Below, one piece after another: positions 18,438-27,800 of a stretch of 64,000 nucleotides of DNA. Source of the stretch: Dyadobacter tibetensis Y620-1 (GTDB lineage: Bacteria > Bacteroidota > Bacteroidia > Cytophagales > Spirosomataceae); the NCBI RefSeq assembly GCF_000566685.1, contig NZ_AZQN01000003.1:992001-1056000 (forward strand), written 5' to 3'. A model generated the notes under the pieces. It was given only the letters and a program-made list of their open reading frames with translations, was not told the origin of the DNA and searched no databases. The translations under genes were made by a program, and so were the position numbers. Numbering within the stretch: the stretch's first letter is position 1; every line of letters starts with the position of its first letter.

Positions 18438-18782
18438 TTATTTCGGTATCTCCTCTAAGACCGAGCTTCCCGAGCTTCGGTCCCCACTGGTCCACTGCCA
18501 GCGCTCATATAAACGTATTCGGCCATCGGGTAGTAGTTCAGGAGTGGAATGACATATACCCGTCCGTAACGCTCCCTCGAAATTAATTTGCTGGTAACGC
18601 ATCTCTAGGGATCCATCATCCAAAACCAGTGCAAGTAATTGACCATGCCGTACATGCTTTCCCTTGTAGGTACAGGTGACAATGTTATCTGTTTGTCTAT
18701 ATACGAAAATAGTGTCCGCTTCTAATTCGCCATTTTCAGAATTAGATAAAGGTGTAAATCGTCGCTCATGGTAGTTAATCAT
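18438..18782 (-). CDS. conserved hypothetical protein (small beta-rich protein)
   Basis: A 114-residue cytoplasmic protein with strands typical of a small beta-barrel: FTPLSNSENGELEADTIFVY, IVTCTYKGKHVRHGQLLALV, LEMRYQQINFEGALRTGICH, and RIRLYERWQWTSGD near the end. I recall very similar small proteins in many Bacteroidota and Firmicutes, some labelled N-acetylglutamate synthase in databases, a label not supported by any acetyltransferase motif here. The function is unknown. It is convergent with the GNAT-SRPBCC gene and has no operon partner. Confidence 0.8.
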   Translation of the reverse strand: MINYHERRFTPLSNSENGELEADTIFVYRQTDNIVTCTYKGKHVRHGQLLALVLDDGSLEMRYQQINFEGALRTGICHSTPELLPDGRIRLYERWQWTSGDRSSGSSVLEEIPK

Positions 18783-19176
18783 AGCTGGTAATGTTTTTGT
18801 TGCGAATATTATTCATTCGGCCATTTACCGAATATGGCCTCGGTCAGCTGCCGGAACGAGTTTTGGTCTTAATATTAGTAAAATTAAGGCTTAGTGAAAG
18901 ATATGAAATAGTCCATAATGATGATATTGCTCATTATTTAGGGAAATAGCAAACCGGATACTTAATATTATACAACCTAAGACTGTCACATCTGGAATCT
19001 CTTAATTACTTTTACGTACTGAATCAGAAATTGCACGCTGAGTAAGAACTAAATATCATCATTCGTTTGTTGATAGGGGCAACTTTGATTTAGATTGTCT
19101 TATTCGGATAAGGCAATAAAGTCGAATACCGATGTTTTGATTCAAAGTACAACGTATTAAATTTTTAGTTTCTATT
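18783..19176. other. 394-base intergenic region, no gene seen
   Basis: AT-rich divergent promoter region between the small beta-rich protein gene and the cupin-like gene. No open frame of note, no clear hairpin, and no TAnnTTTG element was found by eye. Confidence 0.5.
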
Positions 19177-20025
19177 ATGGAATTATTGCAAATAGAGAAG
19201 CGTAGTGGCCTAACACGCGAGGAATTTATTGAAAATTACCTAAAGCCCAGTAAGCCCGTCGTATTTACGGATTTGGCTAAGGACTGGCCGGCCGTGCAGA
19301 AATGGACCTTCGACTGGCTTCGTGAGAACCATGGAGATTTAGATGTTCCCTTGGTCGACAAGCATATGCATGATGCAGATAAGTATTTTCAGATTGCTAA
19401 GACTATGAAGTTTGGAGAATACCTTTCAATGATTGAAAAAGGGCCTACCGATTTGCGTATCTTCTTATTTGATATTTTCAAGAAAGTGCCTGAGCTTGCC
19501 GATGATATTCGTTTTCCGACGATTATGGATGGGTTCCTCAAATCCTATAAGTTCGTCTTTTTTGGTGGACAGGACGCCATCACCAGTTTGCATTATGATA
19601 TGGATTGCTCTAATGTTTTCCTGACGCAGTTCCAGACCCGCAAACAGGTTATTTTATTTTCTCCTGAAGAAAGTAAAAAGCTATATCACCATCCATTTAC
19701 AGTAATGAGCAAGGTGGACCCATTGAATCCTGATTACGAGCGTTTCCCGGCACTGAAGGATGCAGTGGGCCATGAAACCATTTTAGGTCATGGAGAAACC
19801 ATTTTTATTCCTTCTTTATGGTGGCATCATATTAAATATGTTGACGGTGGTTTCAGTCTTGCATTACGTGCCAATAATTCAGTATTTACGGCTCTACAAG
19901 GTGGCATGAATTTGGTAAGGCATACCTTTGTAGATCGTGGTATGACTTCACTTCTGGGCCTTAAATGGCAGCATTGGAAGGAACGGAAAGCTGTAGAAAA
20001 TGCGCAATCGACCATGGTAGGATAA
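19177..20025 (+). CDS. cupin-like (JmjC/Cupin_8) Fe(II)/2-oxoglutarate-type oxygenase
   Basis: A 282-residue protein beginning MELLQIEKRSGLTREEFIE with the family opener KPVVFTDLAKDWPAVQKWTF. The metal-binding facial triad is visible: SLHYDMD gives H139-x-D141, and the distal His is in FIPSLWWHHIKYV (about 217). KQVILFSP and the ERFPALKDA spacer are also typical of JmjC-like cupin proteins. Such enzymes hydroxylate protein or small-molecule targets using 2-oxoglutarate. No signal peptide is seen. It precedes uvrB by 74 bases on the same strand and may share its transcript, but a functional link is not known. Confidence 0.88.
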   Translation: MELLQIEKRSGLTREEFIENYLKPSKPVVFTDLAKDWPAVQKWTFDWLRENHGDLDVPLVDKHMHDADKYFQIAKTMKFGEYLSMIEKGPTDLRIFLFDIFKKVPELADDIRFPTIMDGFLKSYKFVFFGGQDAITSLHYDMDCSNVFLTQFQTRKQVILFSPEESKKLYHHPFTVMSKVDPLNPDYERFPALKDAVGHETILGHGETIFIPSLWWHHIKYVDGGFSLALRANNSVFTALQGGMNLVRHTFVDRGMTSLLGLKWQHWKERKAVENAQSTMVG

Positions 20026-20099
20026 GGACCAGGTCTGCGTCATAAGGAAACCGGAAAGGGAGTTATGCTGTTAGCTTAAACATTAAACGAAGCCCTTTT

Positions 20100-22115
20100 A
20101 TGGATTTTAAACTGATTTCAGAATATGTGCCGACAGGCGATCAGCCTGAAGCGATAAAGCAACTTGTACAAGGATTGAGAGCCGGGGAACCGGCTCAAAC
20201 CTTGTTGGGGGTAACCGGGTCGGGAAAGACTTTTACAGTGGCCAACGTGGTAGCCCAGGTAAACAGGCCTACTTTGGTGTTGAGTCATAATAAAACCCTT
20301 GCTGCACAGCTCTATGGAGAATTCAAGCAATTCTTTCCAGAGAATGCAGTAGAATACTTCATTAGCTATTACGATTATTATCAGCCTGAAGCATTTATTG
20401 CCAGCAGTAATACCTATATAGAAAAAGACCTGCAGATTAATGAAGAAATCGATAAGCTCAGACTCGCTTCAGTTTCTTCGCTGATGAGTGGGCGACGCGA
20501 CGTCCTCGTGGTTGCTTCCGTGTCCTGCATTTATGGAGCAGGTAACCCACATGAGTACAAGAAAAGTATCGTCAGCGTAAAGCTGGGGGATATTGTCAGC
20601 CGGAATCAATTTCTTTTTCGATTGGTGGAAATTCTGTACAGCCGTACTGAACTAGAATTTTCCCGCGGTACTTTTCGAGTGAAAGGCGATACGGTAGATA
20701 TATTTCCTGGGTATGCTGACTTTGCCTACAGGATCATCTTTTTTGGGGATGAAATAGAAGAAATACAGCGAATAGAACCGGATTCTGGAAAAAAAATCTC
20801 TTCGGAAAAGGCTGTAGCATTATTTCCGGCCAATCTATTCGTAACCGGCAGAGATGTGCTTCAGCAGTCTATCAAGGAGATTCAAGACGATTTGGTGGGA
20901 CAAATCAAGTACTTTACCGAACAAGGTCGTCATGCCGAAGCCGAGCGTATTAAAGAGCGAACCGAATTTGATATCGAGATGATGCGCGAACTGGGTTATT
21001 GTTCGGGTATCGAGAATTATTCCCGCTATTTCGATAGGCGGAGTCCTGGACAGCGGCCCTTCTGTCTGCTAGACTATTTTCCGGATGACTTTCTGATGGT
21101 GGTCGATGAGAGTCATGTCACCATGCCTCAGATTAGGGCCATGTGGGGGGGAGACCGTTCCCGAAAAGAATCCTTGGTCGATTATGGCTTCCGCCTACCT
21201 TCCGCCATGGATAATCGTCCACTTACCTTTCAGGAATTTGAAGGGCTTACATCCCAAAGTATTTTCGTGAGCGCTACCCCGGCTGATTATGAGCTAAGAA
21301 GATCGGAAGGGGTGGTGGTAGAGCAGATCATACGCCCCACCGGACTGTTGGACCCCATTATCGAGGTGCGGCCTAGCCTAAACCAGATCGATGACCTGCT
21401 GGAGGAAATTACCGAGCGGATTAAGGTAGAGGAGCGGGTGCTGATTACTACGCTCACCAAACGGATGGCAGAGGAACTAAGTAAATATCTGGATAAGGTT
21501 GGTATAAAATGTCGTTATATCCACTCCGAGGTCAAAACACTGGACCGGGTAGAGATTCTACGGGAGTTGCGACTGGGTGTATTCGATGTATTGGTGGGGG
21601 TCAACTTGCTCCGAGAGGGGCTGGACTTACCCGAAGTTTCGTTGGTCGCCATTATGGATGCCGATAAGGAAGGATTCCTAAGAGATTCACGATCTATGAT
21701 TCAGACTATTGGTAGGGCGGCCCGGAACCAGAACGGAAAGGTGTTGATGTATGCCGATGTAATGACAGGTTCCATGAGCCAGGCCATTGATGAAACCAAC
21801 CGTCGCCGCAGTGCCCAGATAGAATATAATACTTTGCACGGTATTACGCCTACTACGATCTTGAAATCGAAAGAGGCTATAATGGAACAGACTTCAGTCG
21901 CCGATTCGAAGGTGCGGAAAATTTATGTAGAACCTCAGGAGCTCAAGGTTGTGGCCGATCCTGTTGTACAATTTATGGGCAAAGACGAGCTTAAAAAACT
22001 CATAGCGGAAACCCAACGTAAAATGGAACTCGCTGCCAAGGATATGGATTTTCTGGAAGCAGCCCGCCTTAGGGATGAACTGTTGCAGCTGAAAGAACGG
22101 GTAGCAGAAAAATAG
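20100..22115 (+). CDS. uvrB: excinuclease ABC subunit B
   Basis: 671 residues, the normal UvrB length. The Walker A motif GVTGSGKT is at residues 37-44, the damage-binding beta-hairpin region contains YYDYYQPEAFIASSNTYIEK, the Walker B/DEAD region reads LMVVDESHVTMPQ, and the helicase C-terminal motifs VGVNLLREGLDLPEV and QTIGRAARN are all present. A C-terminal UVR domain that contacts UvrC (ELKKLIAETQRKMELAAKD) is at about 632-667. It loads on damaged DNA with UvrA and positions UvrC in nucleotide excision repair. The first residues MDFKLISEYVPTGDQP fix the start. Confidence 0.98.
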   Translation: MDFKLISEYVPTGDQPEAIKQLVQGLRAGEPAQTLLGVTGSGKTFTVANVVAQVNRPTLVLSHNKTLAAQLYGEFKQFFPENAVEYFISYYDYYQPEAFIASSNTYIEKDLQINEEIDKLRLASVSSLMSGRRDVLVVASVSCIYGAGNPHEYKKSIVSVKLGDIVSRNQFLFRLVEILYSRTELEFSRGTFRVKGDTVDIFPGYADFAYRIIFFGDEIEEIQRIEPDSGKKISSEKAVALFPANLFVTGRDVLQQSIKEIQDDLVGQIKYFTEQGRHAEAERIKERTEFDIEMMRELGYCSGIENYSRYFDRRSPGQRPFCLLDYFPDDFLMVVDESHVTMPQIRAMWGGDRSRKESLVDYGFRLPSAMDNRPLTFQEFEGLTSQSIFVSATPADYELRRSEGVVVEQIIRPTGLLDPIIEVRPSLNQIDDLLEEITERIKVEERVLITTLTKRMAEELSKYLDKVGIKCRYIHSEVKTLDRVEILRELRLGVFDVLVGVNLLREGLDLPEVSLVAIMDADKEGFLRDSRSMIQTIGRAARNQNGKVLMYADVMTGSMSQAIDETNRRRSAQIEYNTLHGITPTTILKSKEAIMEQTSVADSKVRKIYVEPQELKVVADPVVQFMGKDELKKLIAETQRKMELAAKDMDFLEAARLRDELLQLKERVAEK

Positions 22116-22117
22116 GG

Positions 22118-22152
22118 TAAATGGCCATGCCGGCAGTGGGTATGGCCATTTA
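22118..22152. terminator. putative bidirectional terminator between uvrB and the nucleotidase gene
   Basis: An 11-base perfect inverted repeat, TAAATGGCCAT (22118-22128) and its complement (22142-22152), directly after the uvrB stop and before the stop of the convergent gene. T-runs are weak on both strands. Confidence 0.5.
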
Positions 22153-22163
22153 TCCTAATATCT

Positions 22164-22706
22164 TTATGGTGCAAGGCGCTCTTCTACGAGTAGCAAATCC
22201 AACGCTTCAGCCCAATTATTGACCCGGGTGTGACGCTCCACATTTATGTTATGACCAGCCGTAAATAATATAGTTTCTCCCTTAAACGGATCGAGGTTTT
22301 TGGTATGGTCATCGATCAGAATATCGGTGCCGATAATACTTTTATCCCCACAGAGTACGATATTTCTCCAGGAAATAAAGGGCAGATATCTGGCCAGCCA
22401 ATCATGTTTTTCGATCAGAGAATTAGGGAACTCCATGGCAGCCGAGACAATATATAGGTCATAATGCTCCTTCAAACTCTGCAAGGCCTCTGCGGCACCT
22501 TCAATAATAGGGGCGTTGAGGAAGAAGCCCGGCTGGTATAGCAGACTTCTGGCAGCTATAGGATCGGGGAAGGCGGCATCTTCAGGGATACCTCTCATAG
22601 CCTCTCTTTCTACCCGCAGTCCAAATGCCTTTTCATACCAATTGATCCAGTTAAGTTCTATATCGACCAAAACGTTGTCCATGTCGATGGCGATGCTTTT
22701 TTTCAT
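22164..22706 (-). CDS. 5'(3')-deoxyribonucleotidase, HAD superfamily
   Basis: 180 residues. The N-terminal HAD motif I is IDMDNVLVD, with the nucleophile D8 and acid/base D10. LYIVSAAMEFPNS is motif II, and CGDKSIIGTDILIDDHTKNL holds the motif III lysine and motif IV aspartates. This arrangement fits the NT5C family, which removes phosphate from dUMP/dTMP-type nucleotides and limits the dNTP pool. It is convergent with uvrB and stands alone. Confidence 0.87.
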   Translation of the reverse strand: MKKSIAIDMDNVLVDIELNWINWYEKAFGLRVEREAMRGIPEDAAFPDPIAARSLLYQPGFFLNAPIIEGAAEALQSLKEHYDLYIVSAAMEFPNSLIEKHDWLARYLPFISWRNIVLCGDKSIIGTDILIDDHTKNLDPFKGETILFTAGHNINVERHTRVNNWAEALDLLLVEERLAP

Positions 22707-23159
22707 ATCAATAAACTGATAATGATGATTAATAATGCAATATTATGCAAATAAATTTAATTCATTGACTATAATTTGCAAAATATTGCAACTTGGGGCG
22801 GATCTGATCCTTTTTCTCTCGCAATAAACCGGCCTTTTTCGGATAATATGGTATCCTTTGGAAAAATAAATTGACTTTATCTGCGCTGGATAAAGAGTGC
22901 GGCTGGTATATGATGGTAATATCTTGCTAGTTTTTTTTATATGCTGTTTGCAAAGCAGCTATATATGGGCTGAGCAATTGTCTTTGATGTGGGCATTGGA
23001 GGCAGGTTGCGGAATGCCTCTTTTTTAGACATTTAAAAAACATTTCTACCTCCTCCCAAAATAAATCCATAATTTTGAATTTAAGATTACTTCGGAACTA
23101 CGATGCCTATTGGTCGGAGGGCATTTCCTTGCACTGTGCCGGCCGGTTATTTTCCTGAT
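22707..23159. other. 453-base intergenic region before the DeoR regulator
   Basis: AT-rich, with no open frame of note. It carries the candidate -7 element at 23070-23077. The frame of the DeoR gene is open back to an ATG at 23103, but those 19 residues do not look like part of the family. Confidence 0.5.
23070..23077 (+). promoter_or_regulatory. candidate -7 element for the DeoR gene
   Basis: TAATTTTG matches TAnnTTTG and would set transcription to start near 23084, ahead of both possible starts (23103 and 23160). No good -33 box is seen. Confidence 0.4.
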
Positions 23160-23909
23160 ATGTTAAAACAAGAACGATTTCAAGTCATCCTCGATCAGCT
23201 GGGTCAGAACAATCGGGTGCTGCTCACCGAACTGAGCGCCCTGCTCGGTGTCTCCGAGGATACAGTAAGAAGAGATATCAAGGCCCTTTCTGATCAAGGT
23301 CTCTTGCAGGCTGTGCGTGGCGGAGCGGTACCTCCTTCCCCGGTACCACACCAGTTTAAAGATAGAATGACCTATGGTAATGAGCAAAAAAAGCTGATTG
23401 CTCAAAAAGCAGTAGGGCTACTCAAAGATGGACAGGTAATAATACTTGATGGGGGAACCTCTACCTTGCTGCTGGCTACTTTATTACCTGCGGATATCAG
23501 TTTAACGGTCATTACCAACAGTTTTCCCATCGCCTCAGTGCTCGAAGAGCACCAAGGGGTAGAGGTACTTTTTGCTGGCGGGCAACTGATGAAGAGCTCC
23601 TTCGTTACCGTAGGAGCGGATACCATTGATTTCTTCCGGAAGTTCCGTCCGGATATCTGCTTTTTAGGGATCTGCAGTATTCATCGTGATTACGGTGTAA
23701 CGGGTCCCGATTTCGAGGAAAGTCAAGTGAAGGCGGCGATGGTTCAGGTGTCCAAAAAAGTTGTCGCCCTGTCGTCCACGGAGAAAATGGACACGGCAGA
23801 GTCCTATTATATCTGTCCGGCCGACGAGCTTCACAGCATCGTGACCGATCAGATAGGCGATATGGTTCTGTTTGAGAAGTATAAAAATTTAGGAATAAAA
23901 CTACTCTAA
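23160..23909 (+). CDS. DeoR/GlpR family transcriptional regulator
   Basis: The ATG at 23160 (MLKQERFQVILDQLGQ) is chosen because DeoR proteins begin just before the helix-turn-helix; it gives 249 residues. The winged HTH is at about 5-60 (LTELSALLGVSEDTVRRDIK, then GLLQAVRGGAV). The sugar-phosphate sensor domain has VIILDGGTSTLLLATLLP and LTVITNSFPIASVLEEH, with VGADTIDFFRKFRPDICFLG in the second half. It binds DNA and is released by a phosphorylated sugar or related effector. It does not sit next to an obvious sugar operon; the convergent SDR gene ends 3 bases away. Confidence 0.93.
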   Translation: MLKQERFQVILDQLGQNNRVLLTELSALLGVSEDTVRRDIKALSDQGLLQAVRGGAVPPSPVPHQFKDRMTYGNEQKKLIAQKAVGLLKDGQVIILDGGTSTLLLATLLPADISLTVITNSFPIASVLEEHQGVEVLFAGGQLMKSSFVTVGADTIDFFRKFRPDICFLGICSIHRDYGVTGPDFEESQVKAAMVQVSKKVVALSSTEKMDTAESYYICPADELHSIVTDQIGDMVLFEKYKNLGIKLL

Positions 23910-23912
23910 CTC

Positions 23913-24692
23913 TTATCGGGGCCCCATCCGCAGCGCTCCATCCAGGCGGATGACCTCCCCATTTAGCATGGGGTTTTCAACGATGGATTTTACCAGCTGC
24001 GCATACTCTGCCGGTTTACCCAACCGCGGTGGAAAGGGAACTTGTTCGCCCAAGGAGCCCTGGGCTTCCTGTGGTAGGCCTGCCATCATCGGGGTTTCGA
24101 AAAGTCCGGGGGCGATGGTCATTACCCGTATGCCTGCCCGGGAGAGATCGCGGGCCATGGGCAGGGTCATACTGGCTACCCCTCCCTTGCTTGCGGCATA
24201 GGCTACTTGGCCCATCTGCCCGTCGTAGGCAGCAATAGAGGCGGTATTGATGATCAAACCCCTTTCTCCCACTTCATTGGGCTGGTTTCTTTCCATGGCA
24301 AAAGCGGCGAGACGGGCTACGTTAAAGCTTCCAACCAGATTGATCTTAACCGTTTTCTCAAACAGGGCCAGATCGTGTGGTCCGTATTCTCCTTCGAACT
24401 TTCCCACCGTCTTGCCTACGGGAGCGATACCAGCACAATTGACCACCACATCCACAGAGCCGAATACCTCGATCATTTTTCCTATCGCCGTCTCGATATC
24501 TTTTGGGACAGTTACGTCGGCCAAGAGGGACAGAAACCGGTCATGGAATTTGTGTTCAATCGTTTTTTTTGCCAGTTCATGTAAGTCAATAATGCAAACC
24601 TTTGCCCCGTGGTGCAAGGCGAGTCGGGCGGTAGCCTCTCCCAGACCAGAAGCTCCCCCTGTTATCAGTACATTCGAATTTCGTAGATGCAT
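23913..24692 (-). CDS. SDR, 3-hydroxyacyl-CoA dehydrogenase (HSD10-like)
   Basis: 259 residues. The dinucleotide-binding motif TGGASGLGEATA is at about 11-22, followed by the acidic CIIDLHE that prefers NAD. NCAG lies in DVVVNCAGIAPVGKT, the catalytic Ser in NTASIAAYDGQMGQ and the Tyr-Lys pair in YAASKGG. The insertion GPHDLALFEKTVKINLVGSF and the ending GEVIRLDGALRMGPR closely match type 2 3-hydroxyacyl-CoA dehydrogenases (HSD17B10-like) of fatty acid or isoleucine breakdown. It is alone and convergent with the DeoR gene with only 3 bases between stops. Confidence 0.88.
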   Translation of the reverse strand: MHLRNSNVLITGGASGLGEATARLALHHGAKVCIIDLHELAKKTIEHKFHDRFLSLLADVTVPKDIETAIGKMIEVFGSVDVVVNCAGIAPVGKTVGKFEGEYGPHDLALFEKTVKINLVGSFNVARLAAFAMERNQPNEVGERGLIINTASIAAYDGQMGQVAYAASKGGVASMTLPMARDLSRAGIRVMTIAPGLFETPMMAGLPQEAQGSLGEQVPFPPRLGKPAEYAQLVKSIVENPMLNGEVIRLDGALRMGPR

Positions 24693-24792
24693 AGGTTATT
24701 GCTAATAAATTTGGGTTCAATATAGTTAAAATATGGTTTTTTGAGTAAAAATAATCGAGGTACTTATTCATTGGATGGAATCGGAAGGTTAT

Positions 24793-24828
24793 AAAAAAAC
24801 CGTGTTGACAAAGAAATCAACACGGTTT
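24793..24828 (-). terminator. rho-independent terminator of ileS
   Basis: A 12-base perfect stem (AAACCGTGTTGA at 24797-24808 with its complement at 24817-24828), 8-base loop, and on the minus strand a run of seven T after the stem. It lies 22 bases beyond the ileS stop codon. Confidence 0.9.
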
Positions 24829-24850
24829 CAAATAAAATTGCGAGGATGAA

Positions 24851-27800
24851 CTAGGCTATTACCTCAATTTTGAGTTTAAGCAGGAATTCGTCCATTTCAA
24901 TTTCGGTAGCCTCACCATTCAGGTCCGCCACAATATTTAGCTCTTGTGCCTGTACTTCCTGCTGGATATAGGCTGAATTATCCATAATGGCCTCAGAAAG
25001 CAGTGCGTCAGAATCTTGTAGATTGATTTTGATCTTATCAACCACATCAAAGCCACTGTCTTTGCGCAGGTTCTGTACCCTGTTGACAAAGTCACGGGCG
25101 ATGCCCTCCTTACGTAGGGCGTCGGTAACGGTGATGTCCAGGGCCACGGTGAGCCCGTCTGCACTGGCAACCAGCCATCCGGGTACGTCCTCTGCCACAA
25201 TCTCGACATCGGAGAGGGCGATCTCCAGCATTCCTGACTGCCCGATAAGTTCGATATTGCCATGTTTTTCCAGACTCTTGATATCCTCTTCCTTTAGAGC
25301 AGAAATAGCTGCTGCCACTTCTTTCATCTTAGGCCCGAATTTGGGTCCTAGCGTCTTAAAATTAGGTTTAATCTTTTTCTTGATCACACCGCTATCGTCT
25401 TTCACAAATTCCACGTCCTTAACGTTCACCTCGGTGAGGATGATACTTTTCACCTGCTCGATTTGCCGTTGCGTATCGGCATTTAACACCGGGATCAATA
25501 TCTTGGATAGAGGCTGACGAACTTTGAGTTTATTGCCTTTACGGATAGAATGCACCAAAGAGCTGATGGATTGGGCTAGCTCCATAGATTTCTCAAGATC
25601 CTGGTCAATTTCATCCCTTTTAATCTCGCTAAACAAGGTAAGGTGTACCGACTCGAAGCGGAATGGGCTGTTATTGGCCTTAGCCGTTTCCCTTAATCCG
25701 TCAGTTAGGTTCTTGTATAGCCATTCTCCAAAGAAAGGTGCGATGGGCGACATCAGCTGGGATACGGTTACCAGGCAGTGCTGCAAGGTTTCGTAAGCGG
25801 CCACCTTGTCGTCGGTGAGGCCAGCGCCCTGCTCTTGCGAAGGATTCCAGAAACGGCGGCGGTTGAGGCGTATATACCAGTTTGAAAGTTGGTCGGTAAC
25901 AAAATCCTGAATGAGGCGCCCGGCTTTGGTAGGATTATAATCTTCATACTGAGCCGTCACCTGATCGATCAAGGTATTGAGCTTGGAAAGGATCCAGCGA
26001 TCCAATTCCGTGCGCTTGGCCATGGAGACAGATTTTGTCTCGTCAAATACATACCCATCCAGATTGGCGTATAAGGCGAAGAAATTATAAGTATTAAACA
26101 AGGTGCCAAAAAATTTTCGTTGCACCTCGCCAATTCCTTCAATATTGAATTTAAGGTTGTCCCAAGGCTCCGCATTGGTGATCATATACCAGCGGGTAGC
26201 ATCAGGGCCATATTGACCAATGGTTTCAAATGGGTCTACCGCATTGCCAAGGCGCTTGGACATCTTATTGCCCGCTTTGTCGAGTACCAGTCCAGTAGAT
26301 ACAACATTTTTGAAGGCAACAGAGTCGAAAAGCATAACCGATATCGCATGGAGGGTGAAAAACCAGCCACGGGTTTGATCCACACCTTCAGATATAAAGT
26401 CGGCGGGGTAGCTTTCATTAAAAATCTCTTGGTTTTCGAATGGGTAGTGCCACTGGGCATAGGGCATGGCTCCGGAATCGAACCAGACGTCGATCAGATC
26501 GGGTTCGCGGAACATCAGATGGCCATTTTTAGATACCAGACAGATGGTGTCTACATAAGGCCGGTGCAGGTCAAATTCTCCACTCTGCAGCTTAGCGAGA
26601 TATTCGGAGTTGTGAAGCGCCTGCTCCCGGGTGAGGTGCTCTGAAACAATGGTTTCTTCTAGGTGATGCTTTAGTTCCTCTATAGAACCAATACAAAGCT
26701 CATCGCCGTGGTCGTTTCTCCAGATAGGCAGGGGTGTACCCCAGTATCGAGAACGGCTGAGATTCCAGTCTACCAGGTTTTCCAGCCAGTTGCCGAAGCG
26801 TCCGCTCCCAGTGCTTTCGGGCTTCCAGTTGATGGACTTATTGAGTTCCACTAACCGATCTTTCATGGCTGTAGTTTTGATAAACCAGCTATCGAGCGGG
26901 TAGTACAAAACGGGCTTGTCGGTACGCCAGCAGTGTGGGTAAGGGTGCTCGTATTTTTCTACCCTAAAGGCTTTACCCTCTTCTTTCAGCTGAATAGCGA
27001 TTAGCACATCCGTAGGCTTAAATGCGGGGTCTGCCTGATCTTCGGCGGAGTAGTATTCCGGTTTCACAAACCGCCCGGCGTAGGGGCCTATTTCTTTCAC
27101 AAACCTTCCCTGCCGGTCGACAATGGGTACCTCCTTTCCGCTCTCATCCCGAACCATTATGGCCGGAATGCCATTGGCCTGTGCGACACGGAAGTCATCG
27201 GCCCCAAAGGTAGGGGAGGTATGGACGATACCGGTACCATCTTCAGTAGTAACGAAGTCGCCAAGGATCACCTGAAAGGCCTCTTTGCCAGTAGGCCCTT
27301 TGTCGGGAATCACATAAGGCATCAATTGCTCGTAGCGGATGCCTTCCATTTGTTTTCCCTTAAATTCGCTTAGGATGGTCCAGGGAAGTACCTTTTTATC
27401 ACTGGCCTGGTAGTTGTCGAAGTCCGCATCTTTCCCTTTTTCAGAGAAATACTTTCCTACCAGATCTTTGGCCAAAACTACCGAAACAGGGCTATGCGTA
27501 TATGGATTAAAAGTCTTAACCAGAACATAATTAATGCCCGCTCCTACGGTCAGGGCCGTGTTGGCAGGGAGTGTCCAAGGGGTAGTGGTCCAGGCTAGAA
27601 TACGAATGTCCTCTTGAGCATAGTCGGAAAAAATTGCTTGAGAGGCAGCCTCCTTAACTTTGAACATAGCCACAATGGTCGTATCCTTCACATCCTGGTA
27701 GGTGCCAGGCATGTTGAGCTCGTGAGAGGAGAGTCCTGTGCCGGCAGCGGGAGAGTAGGGCTGAATGGTATAACCTTTATATAGCAGCCCTTTGTCGTAA

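Noticed and set aside
24987-26644. several long plus-strand frames opposite ileS
   Set aside because: They lie wholly inside the conserved ileS coding sequence and show Ser/Leu-rich shadow composition.
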